6,727 bases of DNA from Bacteroidales bacterium (GTDB lineage: Bacteria > Bacteroidota > Bacteroidia > Bacteroidales > ML635J-15). The position numbers and the translations under genes were made by a program. The notes beneath the pieces are model-generated. The model ran no database searches. It was not told the DNA's origin and was given only the letters and a program-made list of their open reading frames with translations. The stretch lies in NCBI GenBank assembly GCA_028701945.1, contig JAQVPT010000201.1, positions 1-6,727 on the forward strand. Reading direction: 5' to 3'. Shown piece after piece: positions 1 to 5,963 of this stretch (its first letter is position 1; each line of letters opens with the position of its first letter).

Positions 1-1244
1 AGCATATTAGCTTTGAAGAGCTTCGTATTATGTTCACACGAAACAATATTTATGAAAATTCGGTTGAATTTAGTGAATTTGACCAACCAATTGGCTCAAA
101 AGGATCGCTTTTTCCATTAAGCAGAGGGATACTTGATGCGGCAGAGATAGACCATACACCAGGGAAATCTAAGATAATTACTCGTGAAGGACCCGATAAC
201 TTTGTTAAAAATATACTTGACTTTGCAAATTACAATGAAATTAAGCATAATTTAAATATTTTTTACTGTTATGGTTGTAATATGGGGCCTTGTTCCTCGC
301 ATACATCAAGCTATTTGCTAAATCACAGCCAAGTTGTCAATTATTATAGTAAGCGACAAGAGCTTCTTGATGAAAAAGTTTGGAATGAAAACATAAAAAA
401 ATACTCAAAACTTGATTTTACTCGCAATTATACTGTAGATGACCAACGAATAGATCCGCCATCAGATAAAAAAATAAAAGAAGTTCTAAAATTACTTGGA
501 AAAGAAATCCACACTGACGTAGGTTGCAAGAGTTGTGGATATGATAATTGTTACGAGTTTGCTAGTGATGTTGCTAAAGACCTTGTAAAACCAGAAATGT
601 GCATTAGTTTTACATTAAAAAATAGACAAGAATTTATTAATAAACTTACTGCAACGAATATAACACTTGCTGAAACACAAAAAGCACTTGAGGTGTCCGA
701 AACTAAGCTGCGCAAAGACCACGCAAACGTGCAGGAAAGTATGTCACTAACAAAAGCTATCCTAGAGAAAATACCATCAGGAGTTGTTATTGTTGATGAT
801 AAATTGAAAATAATACAATCGAATACTCAATTTATTGAACTAATTGGAAAAGAAGCAAAAGAAATAAATGATATTATACCAGGTTTAATTAATGCGGATA
901 TTAAGACTTTATTGCCACATCAAATCTATCAGCTTTTTAGTTTTGTTATCCAAAAAAATGATAATGTCGAGAATAAAGACATAGAATTTGAAGATAAATT
1001 ATTAAATATTTCGGTTTTCCCAATTAAAAAAGGAAAAATCATTGGAGCTGTTTTTAAAAATTTATATCAAACAGATATTAGAAAAGAGGAGGTTATAGCT
1101 CGTATTAATGATGTTATCGAAAAAAACTTGGGAATGGTACAAAAAATTGGCTTTTTGCTTGGCGAGGGAGCTTCTGAAACAGAAAGGATGCTAAATAGTA
1201 TCATTCAGTCGTATGACAGGAACAAAAAAGATGATAAAAAATAA
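1..1244 (+). CDS. Sensory [FeFe]-hydrogenase-like protein with Fe-S and PAS domains (HydS-type), 5'-truncated
   Basis: The frame is open to the left edge (codons from position 3), and residues before the first ATG at 30 read as family sequence, so that ATG is internal. Numbering from it: residues 1-90 are the end of the iron-hydrogenase large-subunit C-terminal domain, with an L3-like motif CYGCNMGP (C80, C83; also C88). A Fes-type 4Fe-4S domain follows, C166-x2-C169-x4-C174-x16-C191. Residues about 195-238 are a charged helical linker, 240-350 a PAS domain (AILEKIPSGVVIVD), and 351-400 a helical tail with IGFLLGEGASETE. A catalytic hydrogenase would not carry a C-terminal PAS domain; this layout is that of the putative H2-sensing group described for Ruminococcus albus HydS. 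The protein has no visible output domain, so the phosphatase encoded two bases downstream is the probable partner. A cytoplasmic location is inferred, since the visible part has no membrane segment. Whether it binds a complete H-cluster cannot be judged, because L1 and L2 lie outside the window. The family call is firm; the sensed signal is inferred. Confidence 0.85.
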   Translation, partial: HISFEELRIMFTRNNIYENSVEFSEFDQPIGSKGSLFPLSRGILDAAEIDHTPGKSKIITREGPDNFVKNILDFANYNEIKHNLNIFYCYGCNMGPCSSHTSSYLLNHSQVVNYYSKRQELLDEKVWNENIKKYSKLDFTRNYTVDDQRIDPPSDKKIKEVLKLLGKEIHTDVGCKSCGYDNCYEFASDVAKDLVKPEMCISFTLKNRQEFINKLTATNITLAETQKALEVSETKLRKDHANVQESMSLTKAILEKIPSGVVIVDDKLKIIQSNTQFIELIGKEAKEINDIIPGLINADIKTLLPHQIYQLFSFVIQKNDNVENKDIEFEDKLLNISVFPIKKGKIIGAVFKNLYQTDIRKEEVIARINDVIEKNLGMVQKIGFLLGEGASETERMLNSIIQSYDRNKKDDKK

Positions 1245-1246
1245 GT

Positions 1247-2431
1247 ATGACTGAAAATCTTTACATAGAAGTAGATGTAAAACAAATAAATCATGAAAAT
1301 GAAAAAATTTGTGGTGACGTTTTTATTAAACGCCGTGTAAAAGAAGATAAAAGAATTATTGCGGTTTTAAGCGATGGATTGGGGCATGGAGTAAAAGCTA
1401 ATGTACTAGCAACACTCACTTCGACAATGGCATTAAATTTTACTATTGAACACAGAAAACCTGAACGAATTGCTGAAATTATCATGAACACTTTGCCAGT
1501 ATGCAGCGAAAGAAGGATTTCATACTCAACTTTTACGGTTGCCGATCTCGAAATTGACGGTAAGGTGCATTTATTAGAATATGATAATCCTCCAGCTTTA
1601 GTCTTGCGCAATAATCAAGTATTGCAACTTACTCGCGAGGTTATCGAAATGGAAAACCCCGAGCATAAAGGTAAAAAATTAACATTTACAAGTTTTTATC
1701 CCAAATTATACGATCGTATTGTGTTTTTTAGCGACGGAGTTGCTCAATCTGGTATGGGGACAAAAAAATATCCATTTGGCTGGGAGAATTCAAACATTGA
1801 AGAATATATTATAGGATTATTGGAAAATGATAAAACTATTTCGGCGGGTAAACTTGCCGAAAAAGTTGTTAATAAAGCTGTTGCTAACGATATTTATAAA
1901 CCCAAGGATGACACTTCGTGTGCCTCAATATATTTTAGAAAACCACGAAAACTTTTGCTAGTTACTGGTCCCCCAATTGACAGATCTAGCGATAAGGAAT
2001 TAGCAGATATCGTAAAAAATTATAATGGAAAAAAAATTATATCTGGTGGCTCTACAACCGATCTTATTGCAAGAGAACTTAAAATAAGAGTTACAGATTC
2101 GTTAGATTTTATTGATACCGAACTTCCTCCAATCTCTTATATGGATGGAATTGACTTAGTTACCGAAGGCATACTTACTCTCAATAAAGTTTGGAAAATA
2201 CTTACCGCAATGTCGCACGATTATGTTCCCGGAAAAGGTCCAGCTGATCAAATTGTTAAACTTATTATGCAAAGCGACCATATAGACATTATTGTAGGAA
2301 CTAAAATAAACGAAGCTCATCAAGACCCCAATGTGCCTATTGACCTTGAAATTAGACGTACAATAGCAGGGCGAGTGGCTCATGTTTTAGAATGTAAACT
2401 ACTAAAACATATTACGTTAAGACATATATAA
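1247..2431 (+). CDS. SpoIIE-family (PP2C-type) protein serine/threonine phosphatase with extra C-terminal domain
   Basis: This 394-residue protein should remove phosphate from serine or threonine of a partner protein in a metal-dependent reaction. Residues 8-230 hold the SpoIIE/PP2C core. The metal-binding acidic residues are visible: D24 in CGDVF, D43 in LSDGLGHG, D163 in FSDGVAQSG and D221/D222 in KDDTS, so the enzyme looks intact. SPxxC-like core strand order (STFTVADLEID, then LLEYDNPPALVL) fits SpoIIE-type domains. Residues about 233-394 are a separate domain beginning LLLVTGPPID and continuing with IISGGSTTDLIARELKI; I recognise this tail as recurring on phosphatases of this type but know no function. 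There is no signal peptide or membrane segment. ATG 1247 lies two bases after the sensor stop, with no clear ribosome site, which suggests translational coupling. The gene ends 10 bases before a strong terminator hairpin. The usual counterpart, an RsbW-like ATP-binding kinase or an antagonist protein, is not in the window. Confidence 0.88.
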   Translation: MTENLYIEVDVKQINHENEKICGDVFIKRRVKEDKRIIAVLSDGLGHGVKANVLATLTSTMALNFTIEHRKPERIAEIIMNTLPVCSERRISYSTFTVADLEIDGKVHLLEYDNPPALVLRNNQVLQLTREVIEMENPEHKGKKLTFTSFYPKLYDRIVFFSDGVAQSGMGTKKYPFGWENSNIEEYIIGLLENDKTISAGKLAEKVVNKAVANDIYKPKDDTSCASIYFRKPRKLLLVTGPPIDRSSDKELADIVKNYNGKKIISGGSTTDLIARELKIRVTDSLDFIDTELPPISYMDGIDLVTEGILTLNKVWKILTAMSHDYVPGKGPADQIVKLIMQSDHIDIIVGTKINEAHQDPNVPIDLEIRRTIAGRVAHVLECKLLKHITLRHI

Positions 2432-2432
2432 C

Positions 2433-2467
2433 AAAAAAAACGCAACCATTATTAGTTGCGTTTTTAT
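2433..2467. terminator. Bidirectional intrinsic terminator between convergent genes
   Basis: CGCAAC at 2441-2446 pairs perfectly with GTTGCG at 2455-2460 across an 8-base loop. The stem extends through five A:T pairs (2436-2440 with 2461-2465). Read on the + strand it ends in TTTTT after the phosphatase gene. Read on the - strand it ends in eight Ts (complement of 2433-2440) after the exported-protein gene that stops at 2486. One hairpin can therefore serve both convergent units. Confidence 0.85.
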
Positions 2468-2485
2468 AAATTTTAATGTTGTGTT

Positions 2486-3457
2486 TTAAATTTCAGGTTC
2501 ATTTATTGTAAATCCAAAGTCTAGTAATCGTTTTTGAATATTGATTTGTTCCACTATTCGATTTTTACTTGTTTGGCTATCAGAATTATCGTAATATGTT
2601 TTTGCCTGAGTATAATTACCAACAATTTCATAACACATACCAATACATTCGTTTACTTCAGGGCTATCTTCTTTTTGTTGAATTTCAAGGTATATATTGT
2701 ATAATTCTTTTAATTTTCCTGCATCGGCAAGATCTTTAAGGTCGCGTTTATACTGCCTAAATTCTTTTTTCAAGTCTTTGTCTTCAGGTTTAATTTTTGG
2801 AAATTCATATTTATATGTGCTCTTGACAGCACTAAAGCGGTATCTAAATGTTTTTACAAAATCATCTGAAAGAGCCGCAATAAAGTTATGTGGGTCTTTT
2901 GCCGAAGCTTGCTGCATTATTTTTTTATCTTCATCACTTAAGAATTTGCTAAATGGGATATTCGCTATTTCGCTATTAGTCTCTGTATCTGTTATAATCA
3001 CTCGTCCAGTTACATTTGCAGTGCTTTTTTCTTGAAATTCATAATATACAAACGGAATACTGTCAGACGATTCGGCTGATGACTGTTCAGTGTATGATTT
3101 TACTTGATTTGTAGCAAACATATAATCTCCTGAAATTACATAAGTGGCTTCATCTTTGTTTTCTGTAGTGCTATAAAGATTAGTACGCATCCATGGATTA
3201 AAGCTTGGTAGTTTTTGATTAAAAGCTAAACCATCTGCATTTAGACCTTGCACCATTTCTTTTTGAAATGTGGTACTTAAACTACTCTTAATTTCTTCTT
3301 TTGTACTGTCTGCTAGGGGTGAAACATAAATTGGTCCGCCTTTTTCGAGAATAATTTCAGGTAATTGAAGTTTATATGTTTCTATATCTTGTGATAGGAG
3401 CAAGCTTGTTGCAAATACACATAAGGCAATTGGTAAAATATATTTAATAGTTCTCAT
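2486..3457 (-). CDS. Exported protein of unknown function with TPR-like C-terminal region
   Basis: I do not recognise the family. I place the start at the ATG at 3457 (323 residues), not the one at 3490. The upstream ATG would overlap the preceding gene by 17 bases and add MYLLNNLNKII before an otherwise normal signal peptide (MRTIKYILPIALCVFATSLLLSQ). Cleavage is likely before QDIETYK. The only cysteine near the hydrophobic core lacks a lipobox, so a soluble or envelope-associated secreted protein is more likely than a lipoprotein. From the 3457 start, residues 35-75 (GGPIYVSPLADSTKEEIKSSL) recall the first strand and helix of CsgG/TolB-N-like envelope proteins, and VISGDYMFA at about 107-115 fits that fold; this is only a resemblance. 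Residues 180-245 are charged. Residues 245-295 form helical pairs with a TPR-like unit (NECIGMCYEIVGNYTQAKTYY). It follows the 184-residue exported protein by 16 bases, so the two are probably cotranscribed and may act together in the envelope. Confidence 0.72.
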   Translation of the reverse strand: MRTIKYILPIALCVFATSLLLSQDIETYKLQLPEIILEKGGPIYVSPLADSTKEEIKSSLSTTFQKEMVQGLNADGLAFNQKLPSFNPWMRTNLYSTTENKDEATYVISGDYMFATNQVKSYTEQSSAESSDSIPFVYYEFQEKSTANVTGRVIITDTETNSEIANIPFSKFLSDEDKKIMQQASAKDPHNFIAALSDDFVKTFRYRFSAVKSTYKYEFPKIKPEDKDLKKEFRQYKRDLKDLADAGKLKELYNIYLEIQQKEDSPEVNECIGMCYEIVGNYTQAKTYYDNSDSQTSKNRIVEQINIQKRLLDFGFTINEPEI

Positions 3458-3473
3458 AATAATTTTATTTAAG

Positions 3474-4028
3474 TTATTTAACAAGTACAAGTTTAAAATC
3501 TCTAGTATTCCACGACATCTGAGTTACAACACGGTTTTTGTTTTCTTCATTAGGAATTCGTAGCCAAATGTAAGGCCATTCTTTCACTTCGATTTGAAAA
3601 TAAAATTCCATAGCTTTCCAAAAATCTTTCCATGAATTAGATTCGTTTCGTTCTGTAGCTTTTTCAAATTCTGCACGCGATTTCATGTATCCCGAACTGT
3701 TATAATACATTCCTGTTTCGACATTGATTATTGCAACATAACGTGTGGTAGTACCATCATTATTTGCTACTATAATATTCTCGAAACGCCAAGTCGTGTA
3801 TTCGTTTAACTTGTATGGATCAAAGGCTTCGTCGTTTACCTGAAAATCTGACATCACAGCACGTTCAGGCTTTTCAAACTTTGGATTTGCTTCTGTTACA
3901 AAAACAAATTCATGATTGCCTGCAATGTCTAATACTCTCGGTTTTAAATTTAATTGGGCAAAACCGCTACCTCCTAATAATATCACCGCTAAAAAGGTGA
4001 TGCTTACTTTTGATAAAATGCTCTTCAT
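3474..4028 (-). CDS. Small exported protein of unknown function
   Basis: I do not recognise this 184-residue protein. It starts with a textbook signal peptide (MKSILSKVSITFLAVILLGGSGFA, cleavage before QLNLKP), so it should enter the periplasm or reach the surface. A Gln at the new N-terminus is common in Bacteroidota. The mature chain of about 160 residues has no cysteine, membrane segment or known catalytic motif. It is rich in aromatic residues and alternating strand patterns (TTWRFENIIVANN, TRYVAIINVETGMYYN), with one acidic helix (AEFEKATERNESNSWKDFWKAMEFY) and a tryptophan-rich stretch (VKEWPYIWLRIP). This suggests a compact beta-rich domain. It is the first gene of a two-gene unit with the TPR-like exported protein, 16 bases apart. 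It has its own upstream region with a sigma-54-like promoter, so the pair is probably transcribed apart from the glycan genes upstream. Confidence 0.75.
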   Translation of the reverse strand: MKSILSKVSITFLAVILLGGSGFAQLNLKPRVLDIAGNHEFVFVTEANPKFEKPERAVMSDFQVNDEAFDPYKLNEYTTWRFENIIVANNDGTTTRYVAIINVETGMYYNSSGYMKSRAEFEKATERNESNSWKDFWKAMEFYFQIEVKEWPYIWLRIPNEENKNRVVTQMSWNTRDFKLVLVK

Positions 4029-4060
4029 AATACTAATAAAATTTTGGTTCGTCTGCGAAA

Positions 4061-4076
4061 TACAATCATTGTGCCA
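4061..4076 (-). promoter_or_regulatory. Putative sigma-54 (-24/-12) promoter for the exported-protein pair
   Basis: On the - strand this reads TGGCAC-AATGA-TTGTA. The sigma-54 consensus is TGGCAC-N5-TTGCA/T, so the -24 element is perfect, the spacing exact, and the -12 element differs by one base (T for C). A start near 4050 would give a leader of about 21 bases to the ATG at 4028. The same bases contain the palindrome ACAAT-G-ATTGT (4062-4072), which could be a protein-binding site. No activator gene is visible in the window. Confidence 0.5.
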
Positions 4077-4080
4077 CGGC

Positions 4081-4088
4081 CAAATTTA
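4081..4088 (-). promoter_or_regulatory. Possible Bacteroidota -7 box (TAnnTTTG) upstream of the exported-protein pair
   Basis: The - strand reads TAAATTTG, an exact match to the TAnnTTTG element of the primary sigma factor in Bacteroidota. No TTTG -33 element is visible at the usual distance; that area is A/T-rich and holds the end of the sugar transferase gene. In such AT-rich DNA a chance match is likely. It is an alternative to the sigma-54 site just downstream. Confidence 0.25.
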
Positions 4089-4091
4089 TGT

Positions 4092-4123
4092 AAAAAAAAA
4101 TAAAAATTCATTTAAAAATTTTT
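4092..4123 (-). terminator. Possible weak A/T-only terminator after the sugar transferase
   Basis: On the - strand AAAAATT (4123-4117) can pair with AATTTTT (4108-4102) across an 8-base loop, followed after one A by nine Ts (4100-4092). The stem has no G:C pair and overlaps the stop codon of the sugar transferase, so it would be weak. The long T tract is the main reason to list it. Confidence 0.25.
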
Positions 4124-4695
4124 GCAATTGTGTTAAAAATAAGTTTGATGTCGGTTCTGATATTAGCCTCTGCAATGTATTTTAAATTAAGTGTGAGTTT
4201 TGCTGGCATTATCTCGTTAATATATGCTTGTTCTGGATTATCAGATTTAGACAATAGTTCGTTTTCGTTGCTGTATTTGATTGAAGCATAGTCGGTTATC
4301 CCCGGTCGTATAGAAAGTACTTTAAGCTGTTTTTGGTTATACATATCAACATATTTTCTAACTTCTGGACGTGGCCCAACAAAACTCATATCGCCAATCA
4401 AAACATTTATTAGTTGTGGTAGCTCATCAAGTTTGTATTTTCTAAGAAAATATCCGATTTTGGTTATTCTGTTATCTTTTGAGCCAACTGTAAGTAAACC
4501 AGATTTATCAGAATTAGGACGCATGGTTCTGAATTTCAATATCTTAAAATCTTTATTGTTTTTTCCAACTCTGACTTGTCGATAAAATACCCCACCTTTT
4601 GAATCAATGATTATTAGAAATGATATTGTTAGAAATAGTGGGAGCAAAGCCAATAATCCTAAGAAAGAAAAAAATATGTCAAAAACTCGCTTCAT
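4108..4695 (-). CDS. Bacterial sugar transferase, PglC-like phosphoglycosyl transferase
   Basis: This 195-residue enzyme should transfer a sugar phosphate from a UDP-sugar to undecaprenyl phosphate at the inner face of the cytoplasmic membrane, the first membrane step of glycan assembly. It is the short PglC-like form, close to the family's minimal length, without the four extra membrane helices of WcaJ/WbaP. Residues 1-30 start KRVFDI and form the single hydrophobic helix, with P19 in the place of the kink that makes it re-entrant in PglC. Family motifs follow: VFYRQVRVG (36-44), FKILKFRTM (50-58), LRKYKLDELPQ (84-94) with the catalytic Asp-Glu pair D90/E91, GDMSFVGPRPE (101-111) and RPGITDYASIKY (130-141). 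The protein is intact. Its ATG directly follows the TAA of the aminotransferase with no gap, so the two are coupled and the aminotransferase product is a reasonable precursor of the sugar it transfers. The sugar identity cannot be read from the sequence. Confidence 0.93.
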   Translation of the reverse strand: MKRVFDIFFSFLGLLALLPLFLTISFLIIIDSKGGVFYRQVRVGKNNKDFKILKFRTMRPNSDKSGLLTVGSKDNRITKIGYFLRKYKLDELPQLINVLIGDMSFVGPRPEVRKYVDMYNQKQLKVLSIRPGITDYASIKYSNENELLSKSDNPEQAYINEIMPAKLTLNLKYIAEANIRTDIKLIFNTIAKIFK

Positions 4696-5907
4696 TTATC
4701 CAATAACTTCTCGCACCGAAGTTTTAACGGCGTTTATAATAGTATGTAGTTGCTCGTTTGTAATATCATAGAATACTGGTAAGCTTATTTCACATTTATA
4801 ATTGTCAAAAGCTTGTGGATAATCTTTAATGTCATATCCAAGCGACTTGTAAAACGATAATAATGGCAAGGGTTGAAAATGAACATTTACCGAAACCCCT
4901 TTTTCATTTATTTTTGTGATAATCTCGTCGCGTTGAGCTTCAGAAATATCTTTAATTCGTAATAAATATACATGGAAAGATGATGTGCTTTCGTTGGTTT
5001 TAAACAATGGTAAAATATATTTTTCGTCGTGATTAAAAGCATTATCATATACTTCAAAAATGTATCTTCTTTTAACAAGTGTGTCATCATCATATCTTGC
5101 CAACTCAACTAATCCCATCGAAGCCTGAATATCTGTCATATTTACTTTATAACCAGCTGTGATAACGTCGTAACGCCAATTCCCACTCGTTTTTGCCAGA
5201 GCGTCTTTATTTTGTCCGTGTAAACCAAGAACACATAAGAATTTATATAGCTCTTCGTTATCAAACCCTTTTAGTAAATTTAAAGCTATTGCACCTCCTT
5301 CAGCAGTTGTTAAGTTTTTGACAGCGTGAAAAGAGAATACCGATATGTCTGTTAGAGTTCCTGAATTATTGTTTTTATATTTTGCTCCGAGTGAGTGTGC
5401 AGCATCAGCCATTATAAGTATTCTGCCCAATTGCTTTTGGATTTCGTTTTCAGGAGTAAAATATTCCTTTATTACTGGTGAATTAACGATATTATGTATT
5501 TCGTCATAATTACATGGAAGTCCAGCTATATCAACCGGTATTATTACTTTTGTTTTTGCAGTTATTGCTAGTTTTAGTTTTTTTGGATCGATATTAAAAG
5601 TATCTTTCTCGACATCAACCATTACTGGAGTTGCACCGCAGTGGATAACAACATTTGCAGTTGCACAGTAAGTGTAAGCTGGGATGATAACTTCATCACC
5701 TTTGCCAACTCCGAACCATCGAAGAATTAGTTCTAGACCAGCAGTTGCAGAATTGAGGCATAAACATGCTTTTGCTCCTGTATATTCTGCAAGTTTTTTC
5801 TCAAAAAGTTTAGTTTTTGGTCCTGTGGTTATCCAGCCTGATTTTAGTGTATCAACTACTTCAGCAATAATTTTATCGTCAATTCGTGGAGGAGAAAAAG
5901 GAATCAT
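4696..5907 (-). CDS. DegT/DnrJ/EryC1/StrS-family PLP-dependent sugar aminotransferase
   Basis: This 403-residue enzyme should use pyridoxal phosphate and an amino donor, usually glutamate, to convert a nucleotide-linked keto-sugar into an amino-sugar. Visible family features are the N-terminal FSPPRID and SGWITTGP (23-30), NSATAGLEL (52-60), the cofactor-contacting DAAHSLGA (168-175; D168 should pair with the pyridine nitrogen), the Schiff-base lysine K197 in FSFHAVKNLTTAEGGAI, and GYKVNMTDIQASMG (252-265). All key residues are present. Residues about 139-162 (from VNSPVIKEYF to KQLGR) form an insertion before the DAAHS strand, absent from shorter members; I recall similar insertions in Bacteroidota homologues. 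The direct junction with the PglC-like gene suggests a UDP-4-amino-sugar of the bacillosamine kind, but no acetyltransferase (PglD) or dehydratase (PglF) gene lies here. The ATG at 5907 begins the conserved start MIPFSPP and has no Shine-Dalgarno sequence. Family is certain; substrate is not. Confidence 0.93.
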   Translation of the reverse strand: MIPFSPPRIDDKIIAEVVDTLKSGWITTGPKTKLFEKKLAEYTGAKACLCLNSATAGLELILRWFGVGKGDEVIIPAYTYCATANVVIHCGATPVMVDVEKDTFNIDPKKLKLAITAKTKVIIPVDIAGLPCNYDEIHNIVNSPVIKEYFTPENEIQKQLGRILIMADAAHSLGAKYKNNNSGTLTDISVFSFHAVKNLTTAEGGAIALNLLKGFDNEELYKFLCVLGLHGQNKDALAKTSGNWRYDVITAGYKVNMTDIQASMGLVELARYDDDTLVKRRYIFEVYDNAFNHDEKYILPLFKTNESTSSFHVYLLRIKDISEAQRDEIITKINEKGVSVNVHFQPLPLLSFYKSLGYDIKDYPQAFDNYKCEISLPVFYDITNEQLHTIINAVKTSVREVIG

Positions 5908-5926
5908 AACTATAAGTTTTAGTGTC

Positions 5927-5934
5927 CAAAATTA
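5927..5934 (-). promoter_or_regulatory. Possible Bacteroidota -7 box for the aminotransferase/sugar transferase pair
   Basis: The - strand reads TAATTTTG, an exact TAnnTTTG match, inside the 56-base gap between the membrane-protein gene and the aminotransferase start at 5907. The upstream -33 position reads TTCT rather than TTTG. A start a few bases downstream would give a short leader. No convincing terminator follows the membrane-protein gene, so read-through is equally possible. Confidence 0.35.
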
Positions 5935-5963
5935 CAAAAAAAATGTTGTAGTAAGAAGTAAAA

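Noticed and set aside
1291..1611. Open frame on the - strand opposite the phosphatase gene
   Set aside because: It lies fully inside a gene with intact catalytic motifs, and its translation has no recognisable domain or start context.
2156..2383. Open frame on the - strand near the 3' end of the phosphatase gene
   Set aside because: Antisense to the conserved C-terminal domain, with low-complexity translation and no support as a gene.
2697..3035. Open frame on the + strand opposite the TPR-like exported protein
   Set aside because: The serine- and leucine-rich translation is what antisense of this AT-rich gene would give.
3410..3457. Lipobox in the TPR-like exported protein
   Set aside because: The cysteine in IALCVF has Leu at -1 and sits mid-core, which does not fit lipoprotein processing.
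3815..4185. Two overlapping open frames on the + strand across the exported-protein start and its promoter region
   Set aside because: Both are antisense to the signal peptide of the 184-residue protein and to the end of the sugar transferase. They show no family resemblance.
4908..5108. Open frame in another - strand frame inside the aminotransferase gene
   Set aside because: Out-of-frame reading of a well-supported gene.
5933..5950. Weak hairpin TACAA/TTGTA after the membrane-protein gene, considered as a terminator
   Set aside because: A five-pair stem with one G:C pair and its T run in the loop rather than after the stem; it overlaps the candidate -7 box.
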